DNA of 33,606 bases from an uncultured Dehalococcoidia bacterium (GTDB lineage: Bacteria; Chloroflexota; Dehalococcoidia; Dehalococcoidales; Fen-1064): NCBI GenBank assembly GCA_903916765.1, contig CAIWXV010000028.1, positions 1 through 33,606 of the forward strand, given 5' to 3'. This document shows positions 7,768 through 16,159 of the stretch, piece by piece. The translations under genes and the position numbers were made by a program. How positions within the stretch are numbered: the first letter of the stretch is position 1; each line of letters opens with the position of its first letter. The notes beneath the pieces were generated by a model. It was not told the origin of the DNA. It made no database searches and worked only from the letters and a program-made list of their open reading frames with translations.

Positions 7768-8454
7768 TTAACGGTTGCTGAAAGCTCTCTTGCCTACAAC
7801 TTCTTGCTTGATATACCACTTCTGAACTGCTTCTATCACGGCAGTCGGATTATCGCAAATCATAAGTAAATCGAAGTCCTCCTCAGAGACATAACCTCTG
7901 GCAAGCACGTCGCCTCTTAACCAATCGAGAAAACCTTTCCAGAATTTGGAATCATAGAGAATTATCGGGAAGGGTTTGATTTTATGGGTTTGCATCAATG
8001 TCAAAACTTCCGTTAATTCATCGAGAGTTCCCAGTCCGCCGGGCATAATGATGAAAGCAGTGGCATATTTTACCAGCATTACTTTGCGGATAAAAAAATG
8101 CTTGAAAGTGACGGTTTTTGTTGCATAGATATTGCATGCTTGTTCTATGGGTAATTCGATATTGAGTCCAATCGATTTTGCCCCAGCTTCTGCGGCGCCT
8201 TTATTGGCGGCTTCCATTATTCCGGGACCACCGCCGGTAATAATGGAAAAGCCCAATTCCCCGAGTCGGTGGGCGATTTCTGCAGTTTGGACGTAAAGCG
8301 CATCGTCAGGAATGACTCTGGCTGAGCCATATATGGTTACAGCGGGTTCTACACCTGCAAGTTTATCAAACCCTTCTACAAACTCTCCGATGATACGGAA
8401 CATCCGCCATGATTCTTCTTTTACCAGGTCGTTGATTTCATATCCATTTACCAT
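7768..8454 (-). CDS. LOG-family nucleotide phosphoribohydrolase (TIGR00730-like)
   Basis: A 228-residue Rossmann-fold protein of the lysine-decarboxylase-like (LOG) family. The signature PGGLGTLDEL is near residue 140 and an upstream GGGPGIMEAANKGA binds the phosphoribosyl group. Characterised members hydrolyse cytokinin riboside monophosphates or other nucleoside 5'-monophosphates to base plus ribose 5-phosphate; old annotations as lysine decarboxylase are wrong. It runs convergently to the beta-CASP nuclease, with only 19 bp between their ends. The ATG has a strong GGAGGGG ribosome site 4 bases upstream. Confidence 0.88.
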   Translation of the reverse strand: MVNGYEINDLVKEESWRMFRIIGEFVEGFDKLAGVEPAVTIYGSARVIPDDALYVQTAEIAHRLGELGFSIITGGGPGIMEAANKGAAEAGAKSIGLNIELPIEQACNIYATKTVTFKHFFIRKVMLVKYATAFIIMPGGLGTLDELTEVLTLMQTHKIKPFPIILYDSKFWKGFLDWLRGDVLARGYVSEEDFDLLMICDNPTAVIEAVQKWYIKQEVVGKRAFSNR

Positions 8455-8679
8455 AGTTCCCCTCCATTCCGGGTAAAGTAGATATTACCATATTTATATT
8501 GATGTTGACACCTCATCTCAGCAGGCGATATCTTTTTTTAATACCCAAATTATATAGGAGGTTATAGTGCTATACAATTCCATTGTCCCGTTCAGTTCAG
8601 TTTTTCTCGATTGAAATTCCCCGGAAGATACTAAAATCGTGAGATAGTTCAGTGGGGTAAAAGTTTTTTCGAATCAGGT

Positions 8680-9168
8680 GTGGTGCGAGGTGCGGAGGGT
8701 GACTTGAGTTTCAGAAACAGACTCGGCTTTATTATTACCGGTAGTGAGGCGGTTCTGGGGAGTCTGATGAAAGATACGATTGTTGAGACAATAGGTGTGG
8801 TCTTCGGACTCAATAAACCGTCGGTTTATGTGAAAGGGCAGATAGCACCATCGAAAGAAACTTTATTACATTCCGGCATTTATGAAGCATTACCGGAGAT
8901 TCATGCCATTTTCAGGGCGCACGATAGTACTGTTTTGAAGGTGTCGGATAAATTGTCTCTACCATCGACAGATAAGGAGTGTCCTGCCGGTTCTCAGGAA
9001 TTAGCAGAGGAAGTTGTAGCCTTTATCAATCTCAATAAGAGTGTCAGGTATTTTATCATCAAAAATTACGGAGTGATTTCCTTAGGTGCAACGATGGCTG
9101 AAGCCGGGAAATTGATGGATGAAATGCATGCAAAGGCTCTAAGTGTTGATGGAAAGAAAAGCAAATAA
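8680..9168 (+). CDS. Class II aldolase/adducin-fold protein, zinc ligands degenerate, start uncertain
   Basis: The product resembles L-fuculose-1-phosphate aldolase-type proteins: GDLSFR in place of GNxSxR, ITGSE in place of ITPSG, and ETLLHSGIYEALPEIHAIF around the catalytic Glu. Two of the three zinc-binding histidines are missing: the usual HxH is RAH in FRAHD, and the later NHG is NYG. Aldolase catalysis is therefore doubtful. The start is also odd. GTG 8680 has no ribosome site, and homology-like sequence (IVQWGKSFFESG) continues upstream in frame to a TAA at 8632 without any ATG, GTG or TTG. One missing base near 8638 would recreate an ATG 8 bases after GGAAG. The next gene is purO, 77 bp downstream. 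Confidence 0.65.
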   Translation: MVRGAEGDLSFRNRLGFIITGSEAVLGSLMKDTIVETIGVVFGLNKPSVYVKGQIAPSKETLLHSGIYEALPEIHAIFRAHDSTVLKVSDKLSLPSTDKECPAGSQELAEEVVAFINLNKSVRYFIIKNYGVISLGATMAEAGKLMDEMHAKALSVDGKKSK

Positions 9169-9245
9169 TAAAACTCCTGTAGTCTGGAGACGAAATCTGT
9201 TAAAATAGATTTGTAGCAGTTCTATCAGATGAAGGAGTGAATTCA

Positions 9246-9956
9246 GTGAATCCTAATGGTCCTTATCCCGGAAGACAATTATTCGTTGGCTTGACCCTTA
9301 GCGGCAGTCCCGCGGTGGCTTATCTGGTAACAGGACGTAGTCCGGCAAGCCGGGAAAGAAAGGCAACACCCCTTGATAATGGCATTATTATCGGACCAAT
9401 CGGTAATCAACCGTATGACCCGCTACGGCACTATACAGGGGTAAAATACGATAATAGTAATGGCATCATCACTGTCAGCAACGGTATTCAGACAGAAGCT
9501 TTATTTGAGACTTATAAGCTCCTTTTCAATACCAATTCTCTACCTTCGAAAGATTTTATGGAGAAAATACTGGATGGTGCACAAGCCGAGCCGGATAGCT
9601 TGCACACACCAAGAATCGTCGGCGTGGTAACTAATGGTTCTGAAGGGAAACCGGTATTTATTGTGGGTATCAAGCGACATGATGTACCTGCTCAAGCTTT
9701 TATTGTCGAGCCGAAACCGGGAATATTATATGGTGTCTCGACTTATAAGGGTAGTCTGGAGAATCCCGAATCATTCGACATGTTTGTCGGCTTGGCAAAG
9801 ATGGAATTCAAAGGTAAAACAGCTATCGAACTTGCAGAGTCTCTGTTCGAAATATCGAAGGCATCCTACAATGGGGATGATATCCGCGTATGTGCTGTGG
9901 GCGGTATTCGCTCCGATGACAAACACACGTGGCAAATTGCGACGAGAAACAGATAA
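9246..9956 (+). CDS. purO: IMP cyclohydrolase, archaeal PurO type
   Basis: A 236-residue protein of the PurO family, which closes FAICAR to inosine monophosphate, the last step of purine synthesis. The N-terminus with PYPGRQLFVG and VTGRSPASRERK, followed by the later IVGVV and QAFIVEPKPG blocks, fits this family and not the bacterial bifunctional PurH. I chose GTG 9246 because AGGAG ends 8 bases before it; an in-frame GTG at 9237 overlaps that site. No PurH-type formyltransferase is in the window. PurF, the first enzyme of the pathway, is encoded about 6 kb to the right. Confidence 0.85.
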   Translation: MNPNGPYPGRQLFVGLTLSGSPAVAYLVTGRSPASRERKATPLDNGIIIGPIGNQPYDPLRHYTGVKYDNSNGIITVSNGIQTEALFETYKLLFNTNSLPSKDFMEKILDGAQAEPDSLHTPRIVGVVTNGSEGKPVFIVGIKRHDVPAQAFIVEPKPGILYGVSTYKGSLENPESFDMFVGLAKMEFKGKTAIELAESLFEISKASYNGDDIRVCAVGGIRSDDKHTWQIATRNR

Positions 9957-9978
9957 AAATAGGCTATCTGATTTGTGT

Positions 9979-10390
9979 TCAGAAAATAAATGTAAGTAGT
10001 ACACTATTAAAGATAGCTGCCATGGTCAATACTACATAAGGTGCAAGTATAAAAACAAAGGCAGCACGGCCAAAGCCGCGGAAACCGAATTTTGAGTATA
10101 GAAATCTACTGGTGACGGCTAATAGCATGAGACCGACTACGGCAAGGGCATCAATTCAGAGCAATCTGGACAATCCACCCATCAAGAGCCCATTTGGCTA
10201 GTACTCCTCCTTCGGATAATTGATTGCCCCCGTTGATTTTCAGGAAAGTATATGTAATGATGTAATCCCGTATAGCCAACAGAGTGGATAATGCCAAAAG
10301 CCATGACTCTGACCACGGCCACAATGACCTTGACGCTGCTTCGACAGGTCGTTCTAATGACCGGTCTATCTCCCTGCTTTTTCCCCACAT
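9979..10390 (-). pseudogene. Decayed small membrane protein gene behind the NrfD-like subunit
   Basis: Three reading frames must be joined to recover about 135 residues. From GTG/ATG at 10388/10390, one frame gives a hydrophobic segment (VIVAVVRVMAFGIIHSVGYTG). A second frame continues with KINGGNQLSEGGVLAKWALDGWIVQI to a TGA at 10151. A third gives two more hydrophobic segments (ALAVVGLMLLAVTSRFLYS and AFVFILAPYVVLTMAAIFN) to a TGA at 9979. At least two frameshifts separate them, near 10250 and 10155. The gene begins only 4 bases after the NrfD-like stop, so it was probably the last gene of that operon. I do not recognise the family. Confidence 0.6.
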
Positions 10391-10394
10391 GTTT

Positions 10395-11540
10395 TTAGTC
10401 TTGCTTGAGGGCCGTAGGAGAGTCGTGCTGAGAATGTTTTATCATCGGGAAAACCTTGTATGCTAGCCAGATAACAAGCATAGCATCGGCGAATAGTCCT
10501 ACTGAAGTAGCTATTTCTACCCATGATGGGAAATATGTGTAGCCCGGTCGCATTTGCAGGTTAATCAAACTGACATTGAAACGGTTGATTATCAGCCCCA
10601 ACACAACCAGAGCCGCACCCCAGAATAATCTGGTGTTGCTCCTTCTGAATTTTTTTATCGAGAACAGAATAATCGGTAGTATTACTCCGATGAGCATTTC
10701 TGCCCACCATAAGATGTTATGGGGAAAATCTGTAAATACAAGCCCGAAATTTCCGCGGACGAGTAAATCACCGACTTTTAACATCAAATAGATACCTAGA
10801 ATCCAAGGTATTATTTTGCCCAGTCCTTCCATTACTTCGTGATTCTGCTCATGTCCCATTGATTTGCCGGTAATGGTGGATTCGAACATTACCACCGCAG
10901 GCCCTACTGCAAGCGCCGAGAAGTAGAATAGGATGGGGAGGATGGGTGTGTACCATATTGGATGCAGTGTTGTCGGCATCATCAGTAACATCGAACCGAG
11001 GGATGATTGATGCAGAGTGGAAAGACAGATGCCAAGTATAATTAATGGTATTTCTATGGCATGGATGATTTTCAGCGGAACATTCCAATGTAATCGCTCA
11101 AAGACAGCAGGGCTGAATTCAAGCGCTAAAACAAAGGTATAGGTCATAACACACATTGCCACTTCAAATAGAGGCGAATGGATGTTCCAGTAGATAATCG
11201 CATGCCAGATATACCATGGTTCTCCTAAGTCGACTAGCAGTGCCAGAATAACGAGCAGGTATCCGAGAAAAGCAGTCAGAATAGCTGGACGTGCGACTGA
11301 ATGATATTTCTCTCCACCGAAGATATAGACAATAGCAGCGGTTGTGAAACCTCCTGCCGCAAGAGCGACACCGCAATAAAGGTCGAAACCTATCCACATA
11401 CCCCAGCCACGTCCGTCACTCATATTGGATACCGCTCCAAGTCCAAAGAGATAACGGCATATTACCGATGCAAATCCAGTTAATGCTAATATCGTAAGAA
11501 TTATCAGTCCTAGCGGGAGCTTGCGTATTTTCTCTCTCAT
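10395..11540 (-). CDS. NrfD/HybB-type integral membrane subunit of the hydrogenase complex
   Basis: A 381-residue polytopic membrane protein with about nine or ten hydrophobic segments, matching the NrfD/PsrC/HybB family that links a periplasmic iron-sulfur subunit to the quinone pool or to other membrane carriers. Family-like stretches include GRGWGMWIGFDLYCGVALAAG near the N-terminus and an LHQSSLG loop. The ATG overlaps the end of the HybA-like gene by 4 bases, so the two are translationally coupled. The divergent hydrogenase genes make it the likely membrane anchor and electron outlet of that enzyme. Whether it also moves protons cannot be judged. Confidence 0.88.
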   Translation of the reverse strand: MREKIRKLPLGLIILTILALTGFASVICRYLFGLGAVSNMSDGRGWGMWIGFDLYCGVALAAGGFTTAAIVYIFGGEKYHSVARPAILTAFLGYLLVILALLVDLGEPWYIWHAIIYWNIHSPLFEVAMCVMTYTFVLALEFSPAVFERLHWNVPLKIIHAIEIPLIILGICLSTLHQSSLGSMLLMMPTTLHPIWYTPILPILFYFSALAVGPAVVMFESTITGKSMGHEQNHEVMEGLGKIIPWILGIYLMLKVGDLLVRGNFGLVFTDFPHNILWWAEMLIGVILPIILFSIKKFRRSNTRLFWGAALVVLGLIINRFNVSLINLQMRPGYTYFPSWVEIATSVGLFADAMLVIWLAYKVFPMIKHSQHDSPTALKQD

Positions 11541-12463
11541 TTGGTCTTCGCTCCTTGCTCGTCTTTCTTACTGGTTTTTGCTTGGAGTTTCTTACGGCGC
11601 TTTGTTACGAGGTAAGTACCTGTCATCAAAGCAGCCATCCCTAGTAATACCGGCGGTACGAGCCCCATTGCTCGCTCTGCATTGACAACAACCGGCTCGG
11701 TTTGGACATTAGGGAGCCCAAGTTTTTCAAAAGGTACGGAGGCAAGATATAGCCAGGATGTGCCGCCGACCTCTGTTTCTCCATATATATGATTAATGTA
11801 CAATTGCGGTTCGTCGGCAATCCGTTGCTTCGCTTCGTCAATTAACTCTGAACGATTTGCGAATTTAAGTGCTCCTGTGGGACATGTTCCTGAGCAGGCA
11901 GGTTGTAAACCTTGTGCTTGTCTATTTGCGCAGAATGTACATTTTCGGATCCAAGGTGTTACTGACTCCCACTGATAAGTCGGAATACCGAAAGGACAGG
12001 CAACCATACAGTATCGGCAACCGATACATTTGCTTTCATTGTAAGTTACCGGGCCGGTTTCTGTTTTCTTAAGAGCGCCGACTAAACAGGCTTCAGCACA
12101 GCCCGGTTTTTGACAGTGCATGCATTGTATTTTTGTATAGACCCATTTAGGTTCTAATCCTTGTTGTACATCGGTAGCGCGTATGTTTGTAAAGGTTTTA
12201 GAATCCAGTAACGGAGTGTCATTGTGAGTTTTGGATTCATCATCAACTGGTGATGACGGATTGTGATTCCATTGCTTGCATGCGACAACACAGGCTCTGC
12301 ATCCGACGCATTTTGTAGTATCGACCAGCATTCCTTTACCATTTGTGTTTGCTTGGCTTTCGTTTCCTGAGCTTGCGAGTGCAGGTGTGGGAGAAACGAG
12401 AACCGCTGCACCAGCGATACTTGCTGCCGATAGCTTAAGAAATGACCTTCGGTCTATCTCCAT
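11537..12463 (-). CDS. HybA-like four-cluster ferredoxin subunit with Tat signal
   Basis: A 308-residue electron-transfer subunit exported by the Tat system (RRSFLK at residues 5-10, then a hydrophobic stretch ending near ALA). It carries Cys groups for four [4Fe-4S] clusters: CVGCRACVVAC, CMHCQKPGC with AEAC, CIGCRYCMVAC, and CTFC with CSGTC. A C-terminal membrane helix (VPPVLLGMAALMTGTYLV) followed by basic residues should anchor it, as in HybA. It probably accepts electrons from the hydrogenase small subunit and passes them to the NrfD-like protein encoded next. GGAGG precedes the ATG. It is transcribed away from the catalytic subunits. Confidence 0.9.
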   Translation of the reverse strand: MEIDRRSFLKLSAASIAGAAVLVSPTPALASSGNESQANTNGKGMLVDTTKCVGCRACVVACKQWNHNPSSPVDDESKTHNDTPLLDSKTFTNIRATDVQQGLEPKWVYTKIQCMHCQKPGCAEACLVGALKKTETGPVTYNESKCIGCRYCMVACPFGIPTYQWESVTPWIRKCTFCANRQAQGLQPACSGTCPTGALKFANRSELIDEAKQRIADEPQLYINHIYGETEVGGTSWLYLASVPFEKLGLPNVQTEPVVVNAERAMGLVPPVLLGMAALMTGTYLVTKRRKKLQAKTSKKDEQGAKTK

Positions 12464-12515
12464 GGTCCTCCCTTTCTAATAAACATAAAAATATGTCGGA
12501 TAGTATATTAGTAAG

Positions 12516-12521
12516 ATTATA
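12516..12521 (-). promoter_or_regulatory. Possible -10 element for the HybA/NrfD operon
   Basis: A consensus TATAAT on the minus strand lies 52 bp upstream of the HybA-like start. The matching -35 (TAGATT at 17 bp) is poor, so activator dependence is possible. Confidence 0.35.
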
Positions 12522-12564
12522 GGACAAAATGTGCTGTGAATCTATATGTTGTTTATGTCACTGC

Positions 12565-12593
12565 TACGTCAATTTATTACGCTAATTGACGTA
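12565..12593. promoter_or_regulatory. Perfect 10-bp inverted repeat between the divergent hydrogenase operons
   Basis: TACGTCAATT (12565-12574) and AATTGACGTA (12584-12593) are separated by 9 bp. The repeat lies between the two predicted promoters, upstream of both, where one dimeric regulator could control both halves of the hydrogenase locus. A hairpin role is less likely because neither predicted transcript includes it. Confidence 0.5.
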
Positions 12594-12614
12594 AAGCTTT
12601 TACTCCACAATGTC

Positions 12615-12643
12615 TTGTACCACTAAAAGCACCGTGTTACAAT
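12615..12643 (+). promoter_or_regulatory. Promoter of the hydrogenase catalytic operon
   Basis: TTGTAC (12615-12620), a 17-bp spacer and TACAAT (12638-12643). The predicted transcript starts about 65 bases before the small-subunit ATG. Confidence 0.55.
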
Positions 12644-12714
12644 TAGAAAAATCTTATTTGCCTTCTCTTCGCATTGAGGCTACAGAAAAACTACATCTCA
12701 AGTGAGGATTAATA

Positions 12715-13863
12715 ATGGAAACTCCTAAAGAAAGTCCCAAAGGGTATTCACGTAGGGAATTCCTTAAGCTTTCCGCAACTTCTGCTGCCGCAGTAGGTCT
12801 AGTGTATATCGGTCTTTCAAAATTTAATAAAGATGGATCGACCGTATCTGCCGCGGCTGCTAGTGTGGCGGAGATTCCAATTATCTGGATGCAGACTGGT
12901 TCCTGCACAGGCTGTTCTGTCAGCGTGCTTAATTCCCTGAGTCCTAATATCCGTAATATTCTGTTGGATGAAATAGTACCGGGAAAACATCTCAGTGTCC
13001 GTTTCCATGCTACGGTTATGGCGGCAGAGGGTGAGAAGGCAATGGAGGAATTGAAGAAAACTGCCCAGAATAAAGGTGGTTATGTTTTGGTGGTGGATGG
13101 TGCTATCTCGACTAAGGATAACGGCATTTACTGTGAAATCGGTGAGGTAAACGGCGAGGGTGTCACCGGTTTAGAGCATGTGAGAAATTTGGGTAGGGAT
13201 GCCATGGCAGTAATTGCGTTGGGTACTTGTGCCGCTTATGGCGGAATTCCTGCCGCAGAGCCAAATCCTACTGGTTGTGTCAGTGTTAGTCAGGTCTTTG
13301 CCGATGCCGGCATCAGTACACCTGTAATTAATGTACCCGGTTGTGCACCTCACCCCGATTGGTTTGTCGGTACCGTCGCTACTATTTTACTGGGTGGACT
13401 TTCGGCGGTAAAAGTAGATTCTAATGGCAGACCGACAGATTTCTACGGGAAGCGGATTCATGAAAATTGCCCGCGGAATGGATATTTTCAGTTGGGGCAA
13501 TTCTCGAAGAAATTCTCCGACCCGTATTGTATGTATCAGTTAGGCTGTAAGGGACCGGTAACTTATGCGGATTGTCCTCTTAGATTATGGAACAGCGGTA
13601 ATAACTGGTGTGTCGGTGCTAATAGCTTATGTATCGGTTGTGTTGAACCGGGGTTCCCGGATGCTATGTCTCCCTTACGGAAGAAAGCAGAGGGATGGGA
13701 AGTTAATCCGCTATCAGTGCCCCCTGTAGAAAAAGAAGGCACCGGTGTCAATACTGCCGTAGCAGCCGGATTGGGTGTAGCTGTTGGTGCGGCAATCGTT
13801 GGTGCTGGTGTCGCAATTGCAAAAGGCTCAGCTAAAGCAGATAAAAAAGGGAAAAAGGAGTAA
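12715..13863 (+). CDS. hupS: [NiFe] uptake hydrogenase small subunit, Tat-exported
   Basis: A 382-residue iron-sulfur subunit of a membrane-bound group 1 [NiFe] hydrogenase, passing electrons from the Ni-Fe site to membrane carriers. The twin-arginine signal is SRREFLK (residues 12-18). Proximal-cluster cysteines sit in SCTGCSVS and the later GTCAAYGGIP and PGCAPHPDW. The distal cluster has the His ligand in GKRIHENCPRNGYF, and the medial cluster lies in CIGCVEPGFPD. A Gly/Ala-rich hydrophobic segment near the C-terminus, followed by Lys-rich residues, is the membrane anchor. A GTGAGGA ribosome site precedes the ATG, and the large subunit starts 3 bases after its stop. Confidence 0.95.
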   Translation: METPKESPKGYSRREFLKLSATSAAAVGLVYIGLSKFNKDGSTVSAAAASVAEIPIIWMQTGSCTGCSVSVLNSLSPNIRNILLDEIVPGKHLSVRFHATVMAAEGEKAMEELKKTAQNKGGYVLVVDGAISTKDNGIYCEIGEVNGEGVTGLEHVRNLGRDAMAVIALGTCAAYGGIPAAEPNPTGCVSVSQVFADAGISTPVINVPGCAPHPDWFVGTVATILLGGLSAVKVDSNGRPTDFYGKRIHENCPRNGYFQLGQFSKKFSDPYCMYQLGCKGPVTYADCPLRLWNSGNNWCVGANSLCIGCVEPGFPDAMSPLRKKAEGWEVNPLSVPPVEKEGTGVNTAVAAGLGVAVGAAIVGAGVAIAKGSAKADKKGKKE

Positions 13864-13866
13864 CTC

Positions 13867-15447
13867 GTGGCGAAGATTGTAATTGACCCGCTAACTCGTA
13901 TCGAGGGACACCTTAAGATAGAAGCGGTTGTTGAGAATGGTGTCGTCAAGGATGCTAAAAGTTGTGGCATGCTTTTTAGAGGTCTTGAGATACTTCTAAA
14001 AGGACGTGACCCGTTCGATGCTCAGTTCATCGTACAAAGGATTTGCGGTGTCTGTCCCACGACTCATGCTATGGCGGCAACTCTTAATCTTGATTCCGCC
14101 TTTGGTATTGCAGACCAGATTCCGGACAACGGACGTATTATTCGTAATCTGATTCAGGGTGCTAACTATGTCCAATCTCATATCCTGCATTTCTATCATC
14201 TGGCGGCTCTCGACTATGTGGATGTCACTAAAGTCGCTCAATACGATGGAAAAGATGCCGGATTGAATTCTGTCAAAGATTTCATTACACGGGCATTGAC
14301 TGCCGGTGATATGTCGATGCTGGGTCCCTTCTATCCTCGTTATGAGGGCGATTATCGATTATCGGATGAGGTTAATATTTCCGCCACCGCTCATTATGTT
14401 GAAGCTCTCCAGATGAGACGTCTGGCTCATGAAATGTCTGCCGTATTCAGTGGCAAAATGCCGCACAACGTAGCAATTATTCCCGGCGGTGTTACTGAGG
14501 TGCCTACGGTAGATAAAATCGCCAATTTCCTCTGGAAATTAAATCAATTACGTCAGTTCATTGATAATGTTTATATTCCCGATGTTCTTGCGGTAGCCGA
14601 TGCCTACTCCGATTATTTCGGTATCGGCGCAGGCTGTGGCAACTTGCTCAGCTACGGTGTTTTTGATCTGGAAAGCAAGGAGAAAGACCTTTCCAAGAGA
14701 AGTCGTTTATTCCGGCAGGGTACAGTCTCACTTTCCGACCTTAAACTTGCGGCTCTTGTCCCTTCCAAGATAACCGAGCAGGTTACTAGTAGCTGGTATA
14801 AATCTGGTGCGGCTCTGTATCCGGGTGATGGTGAAACCGAACCTGACCACAATAAATCAGGTGCATATACATGGTTGAAGTCCCCACGCTATGACGGTAA
14901 GGTATATGAAGTAGGACCGCTTGCCCGCATGGTTGTGAACTATGTGGCGGGCGACGCTACTGTTAAGCAAGCGGTGGACGGTGTGCTCTCATATTTTAAC
15001 GTTGGACCTGCAGCTCTATTCAGTGTACTCGGCAGACATGCGGCGCGAGCTCTGGATTGTAAGATTGTTGCCGATAAGATGGCGGATTGGTTGCTGGAAT
15101 TGAAACCGGGTGAACCGACCTGTGTAGAATATCAAACTCCGGTAGAAAGCGAAGGTATGGGGTTGTGGGATGGTCCTCGTGGTGCGCTGGGACACTGGAT
15201 AAGAATTAAAGACTCAAAGATTGAAAATTATCAGTGTGTTGTTCCGACTACCTGGAATGCTTCACCGCGTGATGACAAGAACCAGCCAGGTACTATGGAA
15301 CAGGCTATCATCGGCACTAAGATTAAGGATGAATCGAATCCTTATGAGATTGGACGTATCGTCCGTTCTTATGATCCCTGTTTGGCTTGTGCTATTCATC
15401 TTGTTACTCCTAAAGGGAACGAGATTAGCAAGTTCCGCGTGATATAA
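13867..15447 (+). CDS. hupL: [NiFe] hydrogenase large (catalytic) subunit
   Basis: A 526-residue H2-activating subunit. The nickel-binding pairs are RICGVC (C60, C63) and DPCLACAIH (C505, C508). The 15 residues after H511 form the C-terminal extension removed by the maturation protease encoded directly downstream. The N-terminal DPLTRIEGHLKIE motif is typical. With no signal peptide of its own, it should cross the membrane together with the Tat-bearing small subunit. The start is GTG. All catalytic residues I looked for are present, so the enzyme appears functional. Confidence 0.96.
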   Translation: MAKIVIDPLTRIEGHLKIEAVVENGVVKDAKSCGMLFRGLEILLKGRDPFDAQFIVQRICGVCPTTHAMAATLNLDSAFGIADQIPDNGRIIRNLIQGANYVQSHILHFYHLAALDYVDVTKVAQYDGKDAGLNSVKDFITRALTAGDMSMLGPFYPRYEGDYRLSDEVNISATAHYVEALQMRRLAHEMSAVFSGKMPHNVAIIPGGVTEVPTVDKIANFLWKLNQLRQFIDNVYIPDVLAVADAYSDYFGIGAGCGNLLSYGVFDLESKEKDLSKRSRLFRQGTVSLSDLKLAALVPSKITEQVTSSWYKSGAALYPGDGETEPDHNKSGAYTWLKSPRYDGKVYEVGPLARMVVNYVAGDATVKQAVDGVLSYFNVGPAALFSVLGRHAARALDCKIVADKMADWLLELKPGEPTCVEYQTPVESEGMGLWDGPRGALGHWIRIKDSKIENYQCVVPTTWNASPRDDKNQPGTMEQAIIGTKIKDESNPYEIGRIVRSYDPCLACAIHLVTPKGNEISKFRVI

Positions 15448-15456
15448 TAGGGGCTG

Positions 15457-15975
15457 ATGATAACTGTTGAGTCGGAGAGACAATCTAAAGAACTCCCGAC
15501 CAGGCGTCCTTCTATCCTCATTATGGGTGTGGGTAATATTCTCCTCAGTGATGAGGGAGTAGGTGTGCACGTTATCAGAGCGCTATCTGAAATTAAACTG
15601 CCCGATAATGTGGAGTTGCTGGATGGCGGTACCGCGTCGATGTCTTTCCTGGATACTCTCAGTAATCGTGAAAAAGTTATCATTATTGATGCTGTTAAAG
15701 GAAATGACAAACCCGGGACAATCTATCGTTTTACCCCTTCCGATATAAGCACTCAGAAAGAGATGATAACTTCTCTCCATCAGATTGGCATTCTGGACTC
15801 TCTGACGATGTCTCAATTTCTCGATAATGCCCCGCAAAATGTTGTTATTGTTGGCATTGAACCTAAAGAACTGGATTGGGGAATGAGCCTCTCGTCGGAA
15901 GTAACTGCCGTAATCCCCTATGTAGTTGAACTGATATGCAAAGAGTTGGAAATGCCTACCCCGACAGATGACTGA
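15457..15975 (+). CDS. Hydrogenase maturation endopeptidase (HyaD/HybD family)
   Basis: A 172-residue nickel-sensing protease that trims the large-subunit C-terminus once Ni is inserted. It has the GVGNILLSDEGVGVHVI motif, whose acidic residues bind nickel, DGGTAS in the middle, and a His in TSLHQIG for the third metal contact. The start lies 9 bases after the large-subunit stop, behind an AGGGG ribosome site, so it belongs to the small-large subunit operon and presumably serves that enzyme. Confidence 0.92.
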   Translation: MITVESERQSKELPTRRPSILIMGVGNILLSDEGVGVHVIRALSEIKLPDNVELLDGGTASMSFLDTLSNREKVIIIDAVKGNDKPGTIYRFTPSDISTQKEMITSLHQIGILDSLTMSQFLDNAPQNVVIVGIEPKELDWGMSLSSEVTAVIPYVVELICKELEMPTPTDD

Positions 15976-16100
15976 AATAATCGAAAAATAGAAGTTCTGG
16001 AAAGGGAGTGGGTCATTGTGTAGCTAGAGGTCAGGGACGCAAGCAGATTTTATGATTATATTTTTAGCCAAATCATAACTTAACTGGAAATGTTTGGGGT

Positions 16101-16130
16101 TTGACCGGGATACTGATAGAGGTTTATAAT
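16101..16130 (+). promoter_or_regulatory. purF promoter
   Basis: TTGACC (16101-16106), an 18-bp spacer and a consensus TATAAT (16125-16130) predict transcription about 23 bases before the purF GTG. That leaves no room for a purine riboswitch in the leader. Confidence 0.65.
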
Positions 16131-16159
16131 GAAATTGCTAGAGGAAAGCCGGGGAGAAA

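Noticed and set aside
8567..8614. A 15-codon frame starting GTG after a strong AGGAGG, upstream of the aldolase-like gene
   Set aside because: The product has no recognisable feature and the start spacing is tight. It may be a leader peptide, but nothing links it to the gene below.
10849..11397. Alternative minus-strand frames inside the NrfD-like gene
   Set aside because: They lie within a continuous 381-residue membrane protein with family motifs and carry no features of their own.
15976..16100. Possible purine riboswitch or other leader element before purF
   Set aside because: The good purF promoter lies downstream at 16101-16130, so this stretch would not be in the transcript, and no purine-box core is visible. 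Only a weak 8-bp AT hairpin is present.
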